From Pantoea sp. Ap-967 (GTDB lineage: Bacteria > Pseudomonadota > Gammaproteobacteria > Pseudomonadales > Pseudomonadaceae), in NCBI RefSeq assembly GCF_011752565.1, contig NZ_VWXK01000017.1:1-64000 (forward strand): 64,000 nucleotides of DNA, in the 5' to 3' direction. The notes beneath the pieces are model-generated. The model saw only the letters and a list, made by a program, of their open reading frames with translations, searched no databases and was not told where the DNA came from. A program made the position numbers and the translations under genes. Positions 15,854 to 25,557 of the stretch are shown here, piece by piece (the stretch's first letter is position 1; every line of letters begins with the position of its first letter).

Positions 15854-17413
15854 ATGAACCTTCACCCGCACATCCGTCACAGCCTGTTGGCCAGCGCCCT
15901 GCTGCTGGCCAGTGGGCTGGCCGCAGCCGCAGAGCCCCAGGTGCACGCCAAGGAACTGCAGCAGGCCAAGACCTACACCGTGGCCAGCGCGCCCATCGAG
16001 CCCTTGCAGATGGACCCGCCGAAGCTGCCCGACCTGAGCGGCTACACCGCCGCTGCCGTGCAGCGGAAGATCGACCGCAGCCACACAGGCAAGGTCAGCC
16101 TGCGCCGCATGTTCCAGGAAGACACCCTCAAGGAATTCGTCGGCGGCGACAACAAGGCCGCCGAGTGGGTGCAGCGCCAGCATGGCATTCCCCAGGCGAT
16201 CTTCATCGACGACGGCCACGTCGACCTGGCCGAACTGAGCAAGAAGGTGCCCCGGCAGTACCTCAGCGAAGTGGAACCTGGGGTGTACCTGGCGCGCCTG
16301 CCGATCGTGGTCGGCAACAAGGGCATTCTCGAAATCGACGGCAAGGTCAAGCAGCTGCGCCTGTCCCAGGAAGGTGGCGCGTTCCTGGTCAACGACGGCA
16401 AGCTGTTCATCACCGACACCCAGGTGACCGGCTGGCGCGAGAAGGACAACGGCCCGGCGACCTTCCGCACGCCGAAGGAGTTTCGCCCGTTCCTGCTGTC
16501 GTGGGGCGGCACCGAGACGTACATCGTCAACACCACGATGGCCAGCTTCGGCTATGCCAAGTCCAAGTCCTATGGCGTGAGCATTTCCCAGTACACGCCG
16601 AACATGTCCAAGCAGAAAGGCCGCGCCGAACCCACCGGCTGGATCCTCGGCTCGACCTTCAGCGACATGTGGTACGGCTTCTACTGCTATGAAACCGCCG
16701 ACTTCGTGGTCAAGGACAGCACCTACCACGACAACATCGTCTACGGCATCGACCCCCACGACCGCTCGCACCGGCTGATCATCGCCGGCAACACGGTGTA
16801 CGGCACCAAGAAAAAGCACGGCATCATCGTCTCGCGTGAGGTCAACGACAGCTGGATCATCCACAACAAGAGCTACGACAACAAGCTCTCGGGCGTGGTG
16901 ATCGACCGCAACAGCGTCAACAACCTGGTGGCCTACAACGAGATCTACCGCAACCACACCGACGGCATCACCCTGTACGAAAGCGGCGACAACCTGATCT
17001 GGGGCAACAAGCTGATCAACAACCGCCGCCACGGCATTCGCGTGCGCAACAGCGTGAACATTCGCCTGTACGACAACATCGCCATGGCCAACGGCCTGGT
17101 GGGCGTGTACGGGCACATCAAGGACCTGTCCGACACCGACCGCGACATCGCCCTGGACCCGTTCGACGCCAAGGTGTCGCTGATCGTGGTCGGTGGCGAG
17201 CTGGCGGCCAACGGCTCCGGCCCCCTGTCGATCGACTCGCCGCTGTCGGTGGAGTTGTACAAGGTGTCGATGCTCGCCCCGCGCAAGGCCAGCGGCATCA
17301 GCCTCAACGGTGTGCTCGGCGAGCGCCAGGACGAAATCCTCGACCTGCTGGTGCGCCAGCAGAAGGCCGTGCTGATCGACCCGGTCGAACGCCAGACCGA
17401 AATGCTCGATTAA
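15854..17413 (+). CDS. algG: Periplasmic mannuronan C5-epimerase
   Basis: AlgG converts mannuronate to guluronate in the polymer during transit and also belongs to the export scaffold. The 519-aa product has a signal peptide (cleavage near AAAA at residues 20-24) and a right-handed beta-helix of CASH/parallel-helix type (about residues 200-440). The catalytic DPHD motif is present in YGIDPHDRSHRL. Asn-rich turns (NNLVAYNEIYRN, DNLIWGNKLINN) mark the helix coils. The spacing of 16 bp after algE and the GGGAG ribosome site fit co-translation in the operon. Confidence 0.97.
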   Translation: MNLHPHIRHSLLASALLLASGLAAAAEPQVHAKELQQAKTYTVASAPIEPLQMDPPKLPDLSGYTAAAVQRKIDRSHTGKVSLRRMFQEDTLKEFVGGDNKAAEWVQRQHGIPQAIFIDDGHVDLAELSKKVPRQYLSEVEPGVYLARLPIVVGNKGILEIDGKVKQLRLSQEGGAFLVNDGKLFITDTQVTGWREKDNGPATFRTPKEFRPFLLSWGGTETYIVNTTMASFGYAKSKSYGVSISQYTPNMSKQKGRAEPTGWILGSTFSDMWYGFYCYETADFVVKDSTYHDNIVYGIDPHDRSHRLIIAGNTVYGTKKKHGIIVSREVNDSWIIHNKSYDNKLSGVVIDRNSVNNLVAYNEIYRNHTDGITLYESGDNLIWGNKLINNRRHGIRVRNSVNIRLYDNIAMANGLVGVYGHIKDLSDTDRDIALDPFDAKVSLIVVGGELAANGSGPLSIDSPLSVELYKVSMLAPRKASGISLNGVLGERQDEILDLLVRQQKAVLIDPVERQTEMLD

Positions 17414-17426
17414 GGAAGCCCAGACC

Positions 17427-18869
17427 ATGACTCCACACCTGATGAAACTGCTGGGCCTGTCTGCCGCCCTCCTGGCCATCAGCCAGGGCGTGCGCGCAGC
17501 CGACGTGAAGGCGCCAACCTTCACCGCCGAGCCTTGCTGCCAGCTGTGCCCCGAAGCGCACGATGCCAGCCGCTACACCACCCGCTACCAGCAGAACTTC
17601 ACCACCCTGGTACAAGCCCAGGGCGACTGGCTGTTCCGTACCCGCGAAGACCTGCGCACCGAATTCAACACCACCCCCGCCGGCTACAAGCGCCTGCAGC
17701 AGGTGCACGATGCGTTCAAGAAACGCGGCGTGGAACTGGTGGTGGTCTACCAGCCCACCCGTGGCCTGGTGAACCGCAACATGCTCAAGCCCGAAGAGAA
17801 AGCCGCCTTCGACTACCAGAAGGCCCTGGGCAACTACCAGGCCATGCTCAAGCGCTTCGCCAGCATGGGCTACAACGTGCCCGACCTGTCGCCGCTGACC
17901 AACGAACAGCTGGCCGCCGCCGACCAGGGCAAGGACTTCTACTTCCGTGGCGACCAGCACTGGACGCCGTATGGCGCCGAGCGCGCAGCGAAGATCGTGG
18001 CCAACACCGTGCAGCAGATGCCGGCCTTCGAAGGCATCCCGCGCAAGGCATTCGAAACCCACAAGTCCGGGCGCATGGGCAAGACCGGCACCCTGCACAA
18101 CGTGGCCGGGCAACTGTGCGGCACCAGCTACGCGGTGCAGTACATGGACCAGTTCGCCACCGAGCCGAAAGGCGCCAGCGGCGGCGGCGACGACCTGTTC
18201 GGCGACAGCGGCAATGCGCAGATCACCCTGGTCGGCACCAGCCACAGTGGCAAGAACTACAACTTCTCCGGCTTCCTGGAGCAGTACATCGGCGCCGACG
18301 TGCTCAACGTGGCCTTCCCCGGCGGCGGCCTGGAAGGCTCGATGATCCAGTACCTGGGCAGCGAGGAATTCCAGAACCACCCACCGAAGATCCTCATCTG
18401 GGAATTCTCGCCACTGTACCGCCTGGACCAGGAAACCATCTGGCGGCAGATCCTCGCCCTGCTCGACGACGGCTGCGACGCACGCCCGGCGCTGATGAGC
18501 GCCAGCACCACGCTCAAGCCCGGCAAGAACGAGTTGATGGTCAACGGCAAGGGTGGCGTGATCAAGAACCTGGTCAACCGCAACCTGCAGATGGACGTGA
18601 AGTTCGAAGACCCGTCGGTGAAAGTGCTGCAGGCCACCCTGTGGTACCTCAATGGCCGCCACGAAGACATCAAGCTGGAAAAACCGGAAACCTCCGACAC
18701 CGACGGCCGCTTCGTCTTCCAGATGCGTGAGGACGAGGACTGGGCCAGCCAGAGCCTGCTGGCCTTCGAGGTACAGGGCCCGGAAAGCGGCACCCAGAAG
18801 GTCGAGGCCAAGCTCTGCAAACGCAACAACTTCGCCGTGCCCGCGCAAACTGCGCAGGCCGGCCAGTGA
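17427..18869 (+). CDS. algX: Alginate O-acetyltransferase with SGNH domain
   Basis: AlgX is the terminal periplasmic acetyltransferase that transfers acetyl groups to the polymer. The 480-aa precursor has a signal peptide ending VRAA (about residue 25). Its SGNH/GDSL-like domain carries the Asp-His pair in RGDQHWTP (Asp176, His178) and the nucleophile region LVGTSHSGKNY. A C-terminal carbohydrate-binding domain starts near residue 345. The cysteine pairs typical of AlgX are present (CCQLC near 37-41). It lies 13 bp after algG and directly before algL. Confidence 0.96.
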   Translation: MTPHLMKLLGLSAALLAISQGVRAADVKAPTFTAEPCCQLCPEAHDASRYTTRYQQNFTTLVQAQGDWLFRTREDLRTEFNTTPAGYKRLQQVHDAFKKRGVELVVVYQPTRGLVNRNMLKPEEKAAFDYQKALGNYQAMLKRFASMGYNVPDLSPLTNEQLAAADQGKDFYFRGDQHWTPYGAERAAKIVANTVQQMPAFEGIPRKAFETHKSGRMGKTGTLHNVAGQLCGTSYAVQYMDQFATEPKGASGGGDDLFGDSGNAQITLVGTSHSGKNYNFSGFLEQYIGADVLNVAFPGGGLEGSMIQYLGSEEFQNHPPKILIWEFSPLYRLDQETIWRQILALLDDGCDARPALMSASTTLKPGKNELMVNGKGGVIKNLVNRNLQMDVKFEDPSVKVLQATLWYLNGRHEDIKLEKPETSDTDGRFVFQMREDEDWASQSLLAFEVQGPESGTQKVEAKLCKRNNFAVPAQTAQAGQ

Positions 18870-18877
18870 GGCGCCCC

Positions 18878-19969
18878 ATGACTGCAATCAAGCGAATCTT
18901 CAGCCCTGCCCTGCTCACCCTGGCGCTGTTCGGCGGCGCCGCGCACGCGGCGCTGGTGCCGCCGCAGGGCTACTACGAGGGCATCGAGAAAATGAAGACC
19001 GGCGACGGCAACTTCCGTTGCGCGCCGGCGCCCAAGCCCTTCACCGGTGCGCTGCAGTTCCGCAGCAAGTACGAAGGCTCCGACAAGGCCCGGGCGACCC
19101 TCAACGCCGCTTCGGAAAAAGCCTTCCGCACCTCCACCGAAGACATCACCGGCCTTGAGAAAGGCGTCAGCAAGATGGTCGGCCAGTACATGCGCGACGG
19201 CCGCCCGGCGCAGCTCGACTGTGCCCTGACCTGGCTGGGCACCTGGGCCCGCGCCGATGCGCTGCTGTCCACCGACTTCAACCACACCGGCAAGTCCATG
19301 CGCAAATGGGCGCTGGGCAGCATGAGCGGTTCGTGGCTGCGCCTGAAGTTCTCCAACTCCCAGCCACTGGCCGCGCACCAGGCCGAGGCCGAGTTGATCG
19401 AGAAGTGGTTCGCCCGCCTGGCCGAACAGACCGTGCGCGACTGGAGCGGCCTGCCCCTGGCGAAGATCAACAACCACAGTTACTGGGCGGCCTGGTCGGT
19501 CATGGCCACCGCCGTGGCCACCGACCGCCGCGACCTGTTCGACTGGGCGGTGAAGGAATACAAGGTGGGCGTGAACCAGGTCGACGAGCAGGGCTTCCTG
19601 CCCAACGAGATCAAGCGCCGCCAACGTGCCCTGGCCTACCACAACTACGCCCTGCCGCCGCTGGCGATGATCGCCAGTTTCGCCCAGGCCAACGGCGTGG
19701 ACCTGCGCGCGGAAAACAACTTCGCCCTGCAGCGCCTGGGTGAAGGCGTGCTGGCCGGCGCCCGCGACCCCAGCCACTTCAAGGAACGCGCCGGTGAGCA
19801 GCAGGACCTGACCGACCTCAAGGTCGACAGCAAGTACGCCTGGCTCGAACCCTGGTGCGCGCTGTACCACTGCGTGGGCGACACCCTGCAGCGCAAGCAG
19901 CACATGCAGCCGTTCAACAGCTTCAGGCTCGGCGGCGATGTAACACGGGTCTATGACCCGAAAAAGTAA
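18878..19969 (+). CDS. algL: Periplasmic poly(beta-D-mannuronate) lyase
   Basis: AlgL is a PL5 alginate lyase that degrades polymer misdirected into the periplasm. The 363-aa precursor has a signal peptide ending AHA-ALVPP, the catalytic NNHSYW motif in the middle of the chain, and an all-alpha barrel composition. A GTG overlapping the algX stop (18866) is possible, but ATG 18878 has a GAGG site at ideal distance and gives a normal signal peptide. It closes the first block of the operon. A 188-bp gap with a REP pair follows before algI, a place where transcript level could change. Confidence 0.96.
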   Translation: MTAIKRIFSPALLTLALFGGAAHAALVPPQGYYEGIEKMKTGDGNFRCAPAPKPFTGALQFRSKYEGSDKARATLNAASEKAFRTSTEDITGLEKGVSKMVGQYMRDGRPAQLDCALTWLGTWARADALLSTDFNHTGKSMRKWALGSMSGSWLRLKFSNSQPLAAHQAEAELIEKWFARLAEQTVRDWSGLPLAKINNHSYWAAWSVMATAVATDRRDLFDWAVKEYKVGVNQVDEQGFLPNEIKRRQRALAYHNYALPPLAMIASFAQANGVDLRAENNFALQRLGEGVLAGARDPSHFKERAGEQQDLTDLKVDSKYAWLEPWCALYHCVGDTLQRKQHMQPFNSFRLGGDVTRVYDPKK

Positions 19970-19975
19970 CGCAAA

Positions 19976-20076
19976 CCCCTTGTAGGAGCTGGCTTGCCTG
20001 CGATGCAAGGCGAAGCCTTGCCATGGCCGGGGGCCGTTTCACGGCCCATCGCAGGCAAGCCTGCTCCTACAAGGGG
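19976..20076. repeat. REP inverted pair between algL and algI
   Basis: 30-nt arms (19976-20005 and 20047-20076) with one mismatch, using the variant core TGTAGGAGCAGGCTTGCCTGCGATG. It occupies most of the 188-bp algL-algI gap. It could protect the upstream mRNA half from 3' decay; that effect is inferred. Confidence 0.88.
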
Positions 20077-20157
20077 ATCTAGGTAGCCCTCCACAATTGC
20101 GTGGGGGGTTTGGGGGGCGCTGTGCCCCGGATGCTGTGAACAAAAAGGAGAACCGGG

Positions 20158-21615
20158 ATGGTCTTCTCGTCCAACGTGTTCCTGTTCCTGTTCTTGCCGG
20201 TTTTCCTCGGCCTTTACTACTTGAGCGGGCAACGCTATCGCAACCTGCTGCTGCTGGTCGCCAGCTACATCTTCTACGCCTGGTGGCGGGTCGACTTCCT
20301 CGCCCTGTTCGCCGGCGTCACCCTGTGGAACTACTGGATCGGCCTGAAAGTCGGCGCCGCCGGCGTACGCAGCAAACCGGCGCAACGCTGGCTGCTGCTG
20401 GGCGTGGGCGTGGACCTGGCGATCCTCGGCTACTTCAAGTACGCCAACTTCGGCGTCGACAGCCTCAACGCGATCATCACCTCGTTTGGCCTGGAGCCAT
20501 TCATCCTCACCCACGTGCTGCTGCCGATCGGTATCTCGTTCTACATCTTCGAGTCGATCAGCTACATCATCGACGTGTACCGCGGCGACACCCCGGCCAC
20601 CCGCAACCTGATCGACTTCGCCGCATTCGTGGCGATCTTCCCGCACCTGATCGCCGGCCCCGTGCTGCGCTTCAAGGACCTGGTCGACCAATTCAACAAC
20701 CGCACCCACACCCTGGACAAGTTCTCCGAAGGCTGCACCCGCTTCATGCAGGGCTTCATCAAGAAAGTGTTCATCGCCGACACCCTGGCGGTGGTCGCCG
20801 ACCATTGCTTCGCCCTGCAAAACCCCACCACCGGTGACGCCTGGCTCGGTGCCCTGGCCTACACCGCGCAGCTGTACTTCGACTTCAGCGGCTACAGCGA
20901 CATGGCCATCGGCCTGGGGCTGATGATGGGCTTTCGCTTCATGGAAAACTTCAAGCAGCCGTACATCAGCCAGTCGATCACCGAGTTCTGGCGGCGCTGG
21001 CACATCAGCCTGTCGACCTGGCTGCGCGACTACCTGTACATCACCCTGGGCGGCAACCGCAAAGGCACCTTCAACACCTACCGCAACCTGTTCCTGACCA
21101 TGCTGCTCGGTGGCCTGTGGCACGGCGCCAACTTCACCTACATCCTCTGGGGCGCCTGGCACGGCATGTGGCTGGCGATCGAGCGGGCGCTGGGCATCGA
21201 CACCAACCCGCAGCGCTTCAACCCGGTGAAGTGGGCCTTCACCTTCCTGCTGGTAGTGGTCGGCTGGGTGATCTTCCGCGCCGAGAACCTGCACGTCGCC
21301 GCCCGCATGTATGGCGCCATGTTCAGCTTCGGCGACTGGCAGCTGTCGGAACTCAACCGCGCCCAGCTCACCGGCCTGCAGGTAGCGACCCTGGTCATTG
21401 CCTACATCACCCTGGCGTTCTTCGGCCTGCGCGACTTCTACCGCAACGCCCGGCCAGCCGCCACGGCTACACCGCTGCAGCTCAACGCCGACGGCTCGCT
21501 TGGCCTGGACTGGACCCGGGTGATGTCCCGCGCCCTGATCCTGCTGCTGTTCGCAGCCTCGATCCTCAAGCTTTCGGCGCAAAGCTACTCGCCGTTCCTG
21601 TACTTCCAGTTCTGA
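20158..21615 (+). CDS. algI: Alginate O-acetylation membrane protein (MBOAT)
   Basis: AlgI is a polytopic inner-membrane MBOAT protein that passes acetyl groups from a cytoplasmic donor to the periplasmic acetylation proteins. The 485-aa protein starts MVFSSNVFLFLFLP, the shared N-terminus of AlgI/DltB/PatA relatives. It contains about ten membrane segments. The conserved motif FWRRWHISLSTWLRDYLYI and the catalytic histidine in LWHGANFTY are both present. A strong AAGGAG site precedes the ATG. It starts the acetylation block algI-algJ-algF. Confidence 0.97.
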   Translation: MVFSSNVFLFLFLPVFLGLYYLSGQRYRNLLLLVASYIFYAWWRVDFLALFAGVTLWNYWIGLKVGAAGVRSKPAQRWLLLGVGVDLAILGYFKYANFGVDSLNAIITSFGLEPFILTHVLLPIGISFYIFESISYIIDVYRGDTPATRNLIDFAAFVAIFPHLIAGPVLRFKDLVDQFNNRTHTLDKFSEGCTRFMQGFIKKVFIADTLAVVADHCFALQNPTTGDAWLGALAYTAQLYFDFSGYSDMAIGLGLMMGFRFMENFKQPYISQSITEFWRRWHISLSTWLRDYLYITLGGNRKGTFNTYRNLFLTMLLGGLWHGANFTYILWGAWHGMWLAIERALGIDTNPQRFNPVKWAFTFLLVVVGWVIFRAENLHVAARMYGAMFSFGDWQLSELNRAQLTGLQVATLVIAYITLAFFGLRDFYRNARPAATATPLQLNADGSLGLDWTRVMSRALILLLFAASILKLSAQSYSPFLYFQF

Positions 21616-21625
21616 GGTGGATGCG

Positions 21626-22783
21626 ATGACCCGGACATTACGTGTCACCTATTCCCTGTCGTTCCTCGGCCTGCTGGTGGGCATGGGCGCCTGGTCCACC
21701 GCTGGATTCGAAAGCTTCCAGCGCACCGAGCACATGACCCTGCTCAACGGCAAACTGGCCAAGGCCGCCGAAACCCACTACGACGACCAGTTCCCGATCA
21801 AGCGCCTGGGCACCAACCTCTGGGCCGCGCTCGACTTCAAGCTGTTCAACGAAGGCCGCCCAGGCGTGGTGCTGGGGCGCGACCAATGGCTGTTCAGCGA
21901 CGAAGAATTCAAGCCCAGCGCCGGTGCCGAGCAACAGATGCAGGACAACCTGGCGCTGATTCGCGGCGTGCGCGACACCCTGCAAAAGCACGGCAGCCAG
22001 CTGGTGCTGGCGATCATCCCGGCCAAGGCGCGGGTGTATTCCGAGTACATCGGCAAGGAGCAACCTGCCAGCCTGCATGACGACCTGTACAACCAGTTTC
22101 ATGCCCAGGCGCGCCAAGCGAACGTGTTCGCCCCCGACTTGATGGCCGCCATGGAACAGGCCAAGGCCCGCGGCCAGGTGTTCCTGCGCACCGACACCCA
22201 CTGGACACCGATGGGCGCCGAAGTGGCGGCCCAGGCACTGGCCGAAGCGGTCAGCCGCCAGAGCCTGCTCAACGGTGACCCGCAGACCTTCATCACCGAA
22301 GCCGGCAGCACCGCCCCGTACAAGGGCGACCTGACCAACTTCCTGCCCCTGGACCCGCTGTTCAGCAACCTGCTGCCAACCCCGGACAACCTCCAGCAAC
22401 GCACCACGCGCCCAGCCTCGGCCGATGCCGAAAACGGCGACGCCCTGTTCACCGACACGCAGATTCCAGTGGCCCTGGTGGGCACCAGCTACAGCGCCAA
22501 CCCGCACTGGAACTTCCTCGGCGCGCTGCAGCAGGCGCTGCGCAGCGACGTTGCCAACTACGCCGAGGACGGCCATGGCCCGCTGCTGCCAATGCTCAAG
22601 TACCTGCAAAGCGATGCCTTCAAGAACGCCCCGCCACAAGTGGTGGTGTGGGAATTCCCCGAACGTTACCTGCCCATGGGCAACGACCTCAGCAGCTTCG
22701 ACCCGCAGTGGATCGCGCAGCTGAAGCACTCCCGTCAATCCGAAGAAAACCTGGCCTTGTCGTCCACCCGGGCGAACCACTGA
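21626..22783 (+). CDS. algJ: Alginate O-acetylation SGNH protein
   Basis: AlgJ is a periplasmic, membrane-anchored SGNH-fold acetyl esterase/transferase, a paralogue of the AlgX catalytic domain. The 385-aa product has an uncleaved or poorly cleaved N-terminal hydrophobic segment (about 8-25). It has the Asp-His pair in RTDTHWTPMGAE and the nucleophile region ALVGTSYSANPHW. The start was set at ATG 21626 behind GAGGTGG rather than the GTG three codons upstream. It follows algI by 10 bp. Confidence 0.95.
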   Translation: MTRTLRVTYSLSFLGLLVGMGAWSTAGFESFQRTEHMTLLNGKLAKAAETHYDDQFPIKRLGTNLWAALDFKLFNEGRPGVVLGRDQWLFSDEEFKPSAGAEQQMQDNLALIRGVRDTLQKHGSQLVLAIIPAKARVYSEYIGKEQPASLHDDLYNQFHAQARQANVFAPDLMAAMEQAKARGQVFLRTDTHWTPMGAEVAAQALAEAVSRQSLLNGDPQTFITEAGSTAPYKGDLTNFLPLDPLFSNLLPTPDNLQQRTTRPASADAENGDALFTDTQIPVALVGTSYSANPHWNFLGALQQALRSDVANYAEDGHGPLLPMLKYLQSDAFKNAPPQVVVWEFPERYLPMGNDLSSFDPQWIAQLKHSRQSEENLALSSTRANH

Positions 22784-22803
22784 TAGAAAGAGAGGAAACG
22801 CAC

Positions 22804-23451
22804 ATGACTACCAAGACTTCCATTGCCAAAGCCCTCACCCTTGCGGCCGGCCTTTCCCTTGCCTCGATGCAGGCCTTCGCCGGCGCCGACGCCGCGCTGT
22901 ATGGCCCGAGCGCGCCAAAAGGCTCGACCTTCGTGCGCCTGTACAACGCCGCCAGCAGCCCGGCTGCGGCCAGCGTCGGCAACACCCAGATCAAGCAGGT
23001 GGGCGCCCAGGCCAGCAGCGACTTCAGCTTCCTGCCAGGGGGTGACTACACCGCCCAGGTTGGCGGCAAGAGCGTGCCGGTGAAGCTGGCCGCCGACAAG
23101 TACTACACCCTGGTCAACAGCAGCAGCGCCACCCCCCAGCTGATTGAAGAGCCGCCGTTCAAGAACAAGCAAAAAGCCCTGGTGCGGGTGCAGAACCTCA
23201 GCGACCAGGCCGTGACCCTGAAGACCGCCGACGGCAAGACCGAAGTGGTGCCGTCGGTGGCCACCCAGGGCCGTGGCGAGCGTGAAATCAACCCGGTCAA
23301 GGTCAACCTGGCCCTGTTCGAAGGCAACAAGAAAATCAGCGACCTGAAACCGGTCGCCCTGGAGCGTGGCGAAGCCGCCGTGCTGTACGTAACGGGTTCC
23401 GGCAGCAACGTGTCGCCGGTGTGGGTAACTCGCCCCGTGGCTAGCAACTGA
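22804..23451 (+). CDS. algF: Periplasmic alginate O-acetylation adaptor
   Basis: AlgF is a small periplasmic protein needed for alginate acetylation, probably as an adaptor between AlgI/AlgJ and AlgX. The 215-aa precursor has a signal peptide ending AFAGADAALYGP and two beta-sandwich-like halves. A longer open frame runs back into algJ but has no support. ATG 22804 is preceded by AGAGAGGAAA. No enzymatic motif is expected or seen. Confidence 0.95.
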   Translation: MTTKTSIAKALTLAAGLSLASMQAFAGADAALYGPSAPKGSTFVRLYNAASSPAAASVGNTQIKQVGAQASSDFSFLPGGDYTAQVGGKSVPVKLAADKYYTLVNSSSATPQLIEEPPFKNKQKALVRVQNLSDQAVTLKTADGKTEVVPSVATQGRGEREINPVKVNLALFEGNKKISDLKPVALERGEAAVLYVTGSGSNVSPVWVTRPVASN

Positions 23452-23483
23452 TCCCCCTGCCTCATAACGACTATTGGAGAAAC

Positions 23484-24941
23484 ATGATGATCCCGGTAAT
23501 TCTCTCTGGTGGTAGCGGTTCGCGTCTGTGGCCTTTGTCGCGCAAACAGTTCCCCAAGCAGTTCCTGGCCCTGACCGGTGAACACACGCTGTTCCAGCAA
23601 ACCTTGTCGCGCCTGGTGTTCGAAGGCATGGACAGCCCGATCGTGGTCTGCAACAAGGACCACAAGTTCATCGTCCAGGAACAGCTCGCTGCGCTGAACC
23701 TGCAAACCCAGGGCATCCTGATGGAGCCATTCGGCCGCAACACCGCACCGGCCGTGGCCATGACGGCCATGAAGCTGGTCAACGAAGGCCGTGACGAGCT
23801 GATGCTGGTACTGCCCGCCGACCATGTAATCGACGACCAGAAGGCCCTGCAGCGTGCCCTGGCCCTGGCCACCGTGGCCGCCGAGCGGGGCGAGATGGTG
23901 CTGTTCGGCGTGCCGGCCAGCAAACCGGAAACCGGCTATGGCTACATTCGCTCCAGCCAGGACGCCCTGCTGCCTGAAGGTATCGCCCGGGTGGCCCAGT
24001 TCGTCGAGAAGCCCGACGAGCAGCGCGCCGCCGAGTTCGTCGCCGCCGGGGGGTACTTCTGGAACAGCGGCATGTTCCTGTTCCGGGCCAGCCGCTTCCT
24101 GGAAGAACTCAAGCGCCACGATTCCGACATCTACGACACCTGCCTGCTGGCCCTGGAGCGCAGCGAGGAAGACGGCGATGTGCTGAGCATCGACGAAGCC
24201 ACCTTCGAATGCTGCCCGGACAACTCCATCGACTACGCGGTGATGGAAAAGACCCAGCGCGCCTGCGTGGTGCCGATGTCGGCTGGCTGGAGCGATGTGG
24301 GCTGCTGGTCGTCGCTGTGGGAAGTGCACGACAAGGACGCCGATGGCAACGTCACCAAGGGCGACGTGGTGGTGCAGGACAGCCGCAACTGCATGATCCA
24401 CGGCAACGGCAAGCTGGTGTCGGTGATCGGCCTTGAGAACATCGTGGTGGTCGAAACCAAGGACGCGATGATGATTGCCCACAAGGACAAGGTCCAGGGC
24501 GTCAAGCAGATGGTCAAGACCCTGGACGAACAGGGCCGCAGCGAAACCCAGAACCACCTGGAAGTGTATCGCCCGTGGGGCTCGTACGACTCGGTGGACA
24601 TGGGCGGGCGCTTCCAGGTCAAGCACATTACCGTGAAACCGGGCGCCAGCCTGTCGTTGCAGATGCACCACCACCGTGCCGAGCACTGGATCGTGGTGTC
24701 CGGCACTGCCGAGGTCACCTGCGACGAGAATGTGTTCCTGCTCACCGAGAACCAGTCGACCTACATTCCGATCGCCTCGATCCACCGCTTGCGCAACCCG
24801 GGCAAGATTCCGCTGGAGATCATCGAGGTGCAGTCTGGCAGCTACCTGGGCGAGGATGATATCGAGCGCTTCGAGGATGTGTATGGGCGTACGTCCACAC
24901 CTGTTGAGCGCGGCGTTTCGGTGAAGACCATCGCCCAATAA
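23484..24941 (+). CDS. algA: Mannose-6-P isomerase / GDP-mannose pyrophosphorylase
   Basis: AlgA is bifunctional: it interconverts fructose-6-P and mannose-6-P and makes GDP-mannose from mannose-1-P and GTP. The 485-aa cytoplasmic protein has the nucleotidyltransferase signature LSGGSGSRLWPLSRKQFPK at its start and the FVEKPDE pyrophosphorylase motif near residue 172. The C-terminal cupin domain carries the metal-binding QMHHHRAEHWIVVSGTA of type II isomerases. It is the last gene of the alg operon, 32 bp after algF. ATG 23487, one codon in, would serve equally as start. A perfect REP hairpin follows the stop. Confidence 0.97.
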   Translation: MMIPVILSGGSGSRLWPLSRKQFPKQFLALTGEHTLFQQTLSRLVFEGMDSPIVVCNKDHKFIVQEQLAALNLQTQGILMEPFGRNTAPAVAMTAMKLVNEGRDELMLVLPADHVIDDQKALQRALALATVAAERGEMVLFGVPASKPETGYGYIRSSQDALLPEGIARVAQFVEKPDEQRAAEFVAAGGYFWNSGMFLFRASRFLEELKRHDSDIYDTCLLALERSEEDGDVLSIDEATFECCPDNSIDYAVMEKTQRACVVPMSAGWSDVGCWSSLWEVHDKDADGNVTKGDVVVQDSRNCMIHGNGKLVSVIGLENIVVVETKDAMMIAHKDKVQGVKQMVKTLDEQGRSETQNHLEVYRPWGSYDSVDMGGRFQVKHITVKPGASLSLQMHHHRAEHWIVVSGTAEVTCDENVFLLTENQSTYIPIASIHRLRNPGKIPLEIIEVQSGSYLGEDDIERFEDVYGRTSTPVERGVSVKTIAQ

Positions 24942-24949
24942 GTGAGGCC

Positions 24950-25008
24950 CATTCGCGGGGCAAGCCCGCTCCTACAGGCCTTGTAGGAGCGGGCTTGCCC
25001 CGCGAATG
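24950..25008. repeat. REP hairpin after algA
   Basis: Perfect 27-nt inverted arms (24950-24976 and 24982-25008) with only 5 nt between them, so the transcript would form an unusually compact, stable hairpin. It lies 8 bp after the algA stop and no T-run follows. It may mark the 3' end of the alg transcript, but not as a classic terminator. Confidence 0.9.
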
Positions 25009-25085
25009 GAGGGCAAAGCCCTCCCCCCTTCCCGCCATTTAAGGCTACGATGGTCAAACCTGCGCAACCTAGGTCTGAGCACGCC

Positions 25086-25550
25086 ATGATCATCGGTGCC
25101 TTTCTCATTCTCACCTGGCTGGTGTTGCTGCTGCGCTACCCAGCCAAGGCCCTGCCGATTTCCCTGGCGGCCGTCTGTGGCCTGGGCCTGGTGGCCCTGC
25201 TGGTGATCTGGCAGGACAGCCGCGAAGCCTCGCAACTGGCACGCCTGGACCTGCGCCTGAGCTACGCCCCCGAACACTGCCCCGCCGACCGCGCCCTGCA
25301 GGTGCACATGAAAAACGGTAACAAGGCCCCGCTCACCGAGTTGCGCTGGCGCGTGGCGGCGTATGCGCCGGGCGATACCGTGAACCTGGCCGAGAACACC
25401 TACAACGCACCGCGCTACCGTGGGCCGGGTGAACTGCAACCGGGGGCCGAGTGGAAAGACTGCCTGCCGTTGCCGCCGCTGCGCTCGGGGTATCGGGCGC
25501 AGACACTCGAATTCCGTGCTGAGCATCTGCAAGGTACATTTGCCAATTGA
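25086..25550 (+). CDS. Conserved small inner-membrane protein
   Basis: A 154-aa protein of unknown function. Two N-terminal hydrophobic segments (about 2-20 and 24-44) are followed by a soluble, probably periplasmic domain with two cysteines (EHCPADR and KDCLPLPP). The domain looks like a single beta-sandwich module of the kind seen in cell-surface stability proteins. The start is ATG 25086; an earlier in-frame ATG lacks a ribosome site. It stands alone between the alg operon and a short-chain dehydrogenase gene. Similar genes are, from memory, often labelled multidrug transporter in Pseudomonas genomes, but nothing in the sequence supports transport. Confidence 0.65.
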   Translation: MIIGAFLILTWLVLLLRYPAKALPISLAAVCGLGLVALLVIWQDSREASQLARLDLRLSYAPEHCPADRALQVHMKNGNKAPLTELRWRVAAYAPGDTVNLAENTYNAPRYRGPGELQPGAEWKDCLPLPPLRSGYRAQTLEFRAEHLQGTFAN

Positions 25551-25557
25551 TCTAGCG

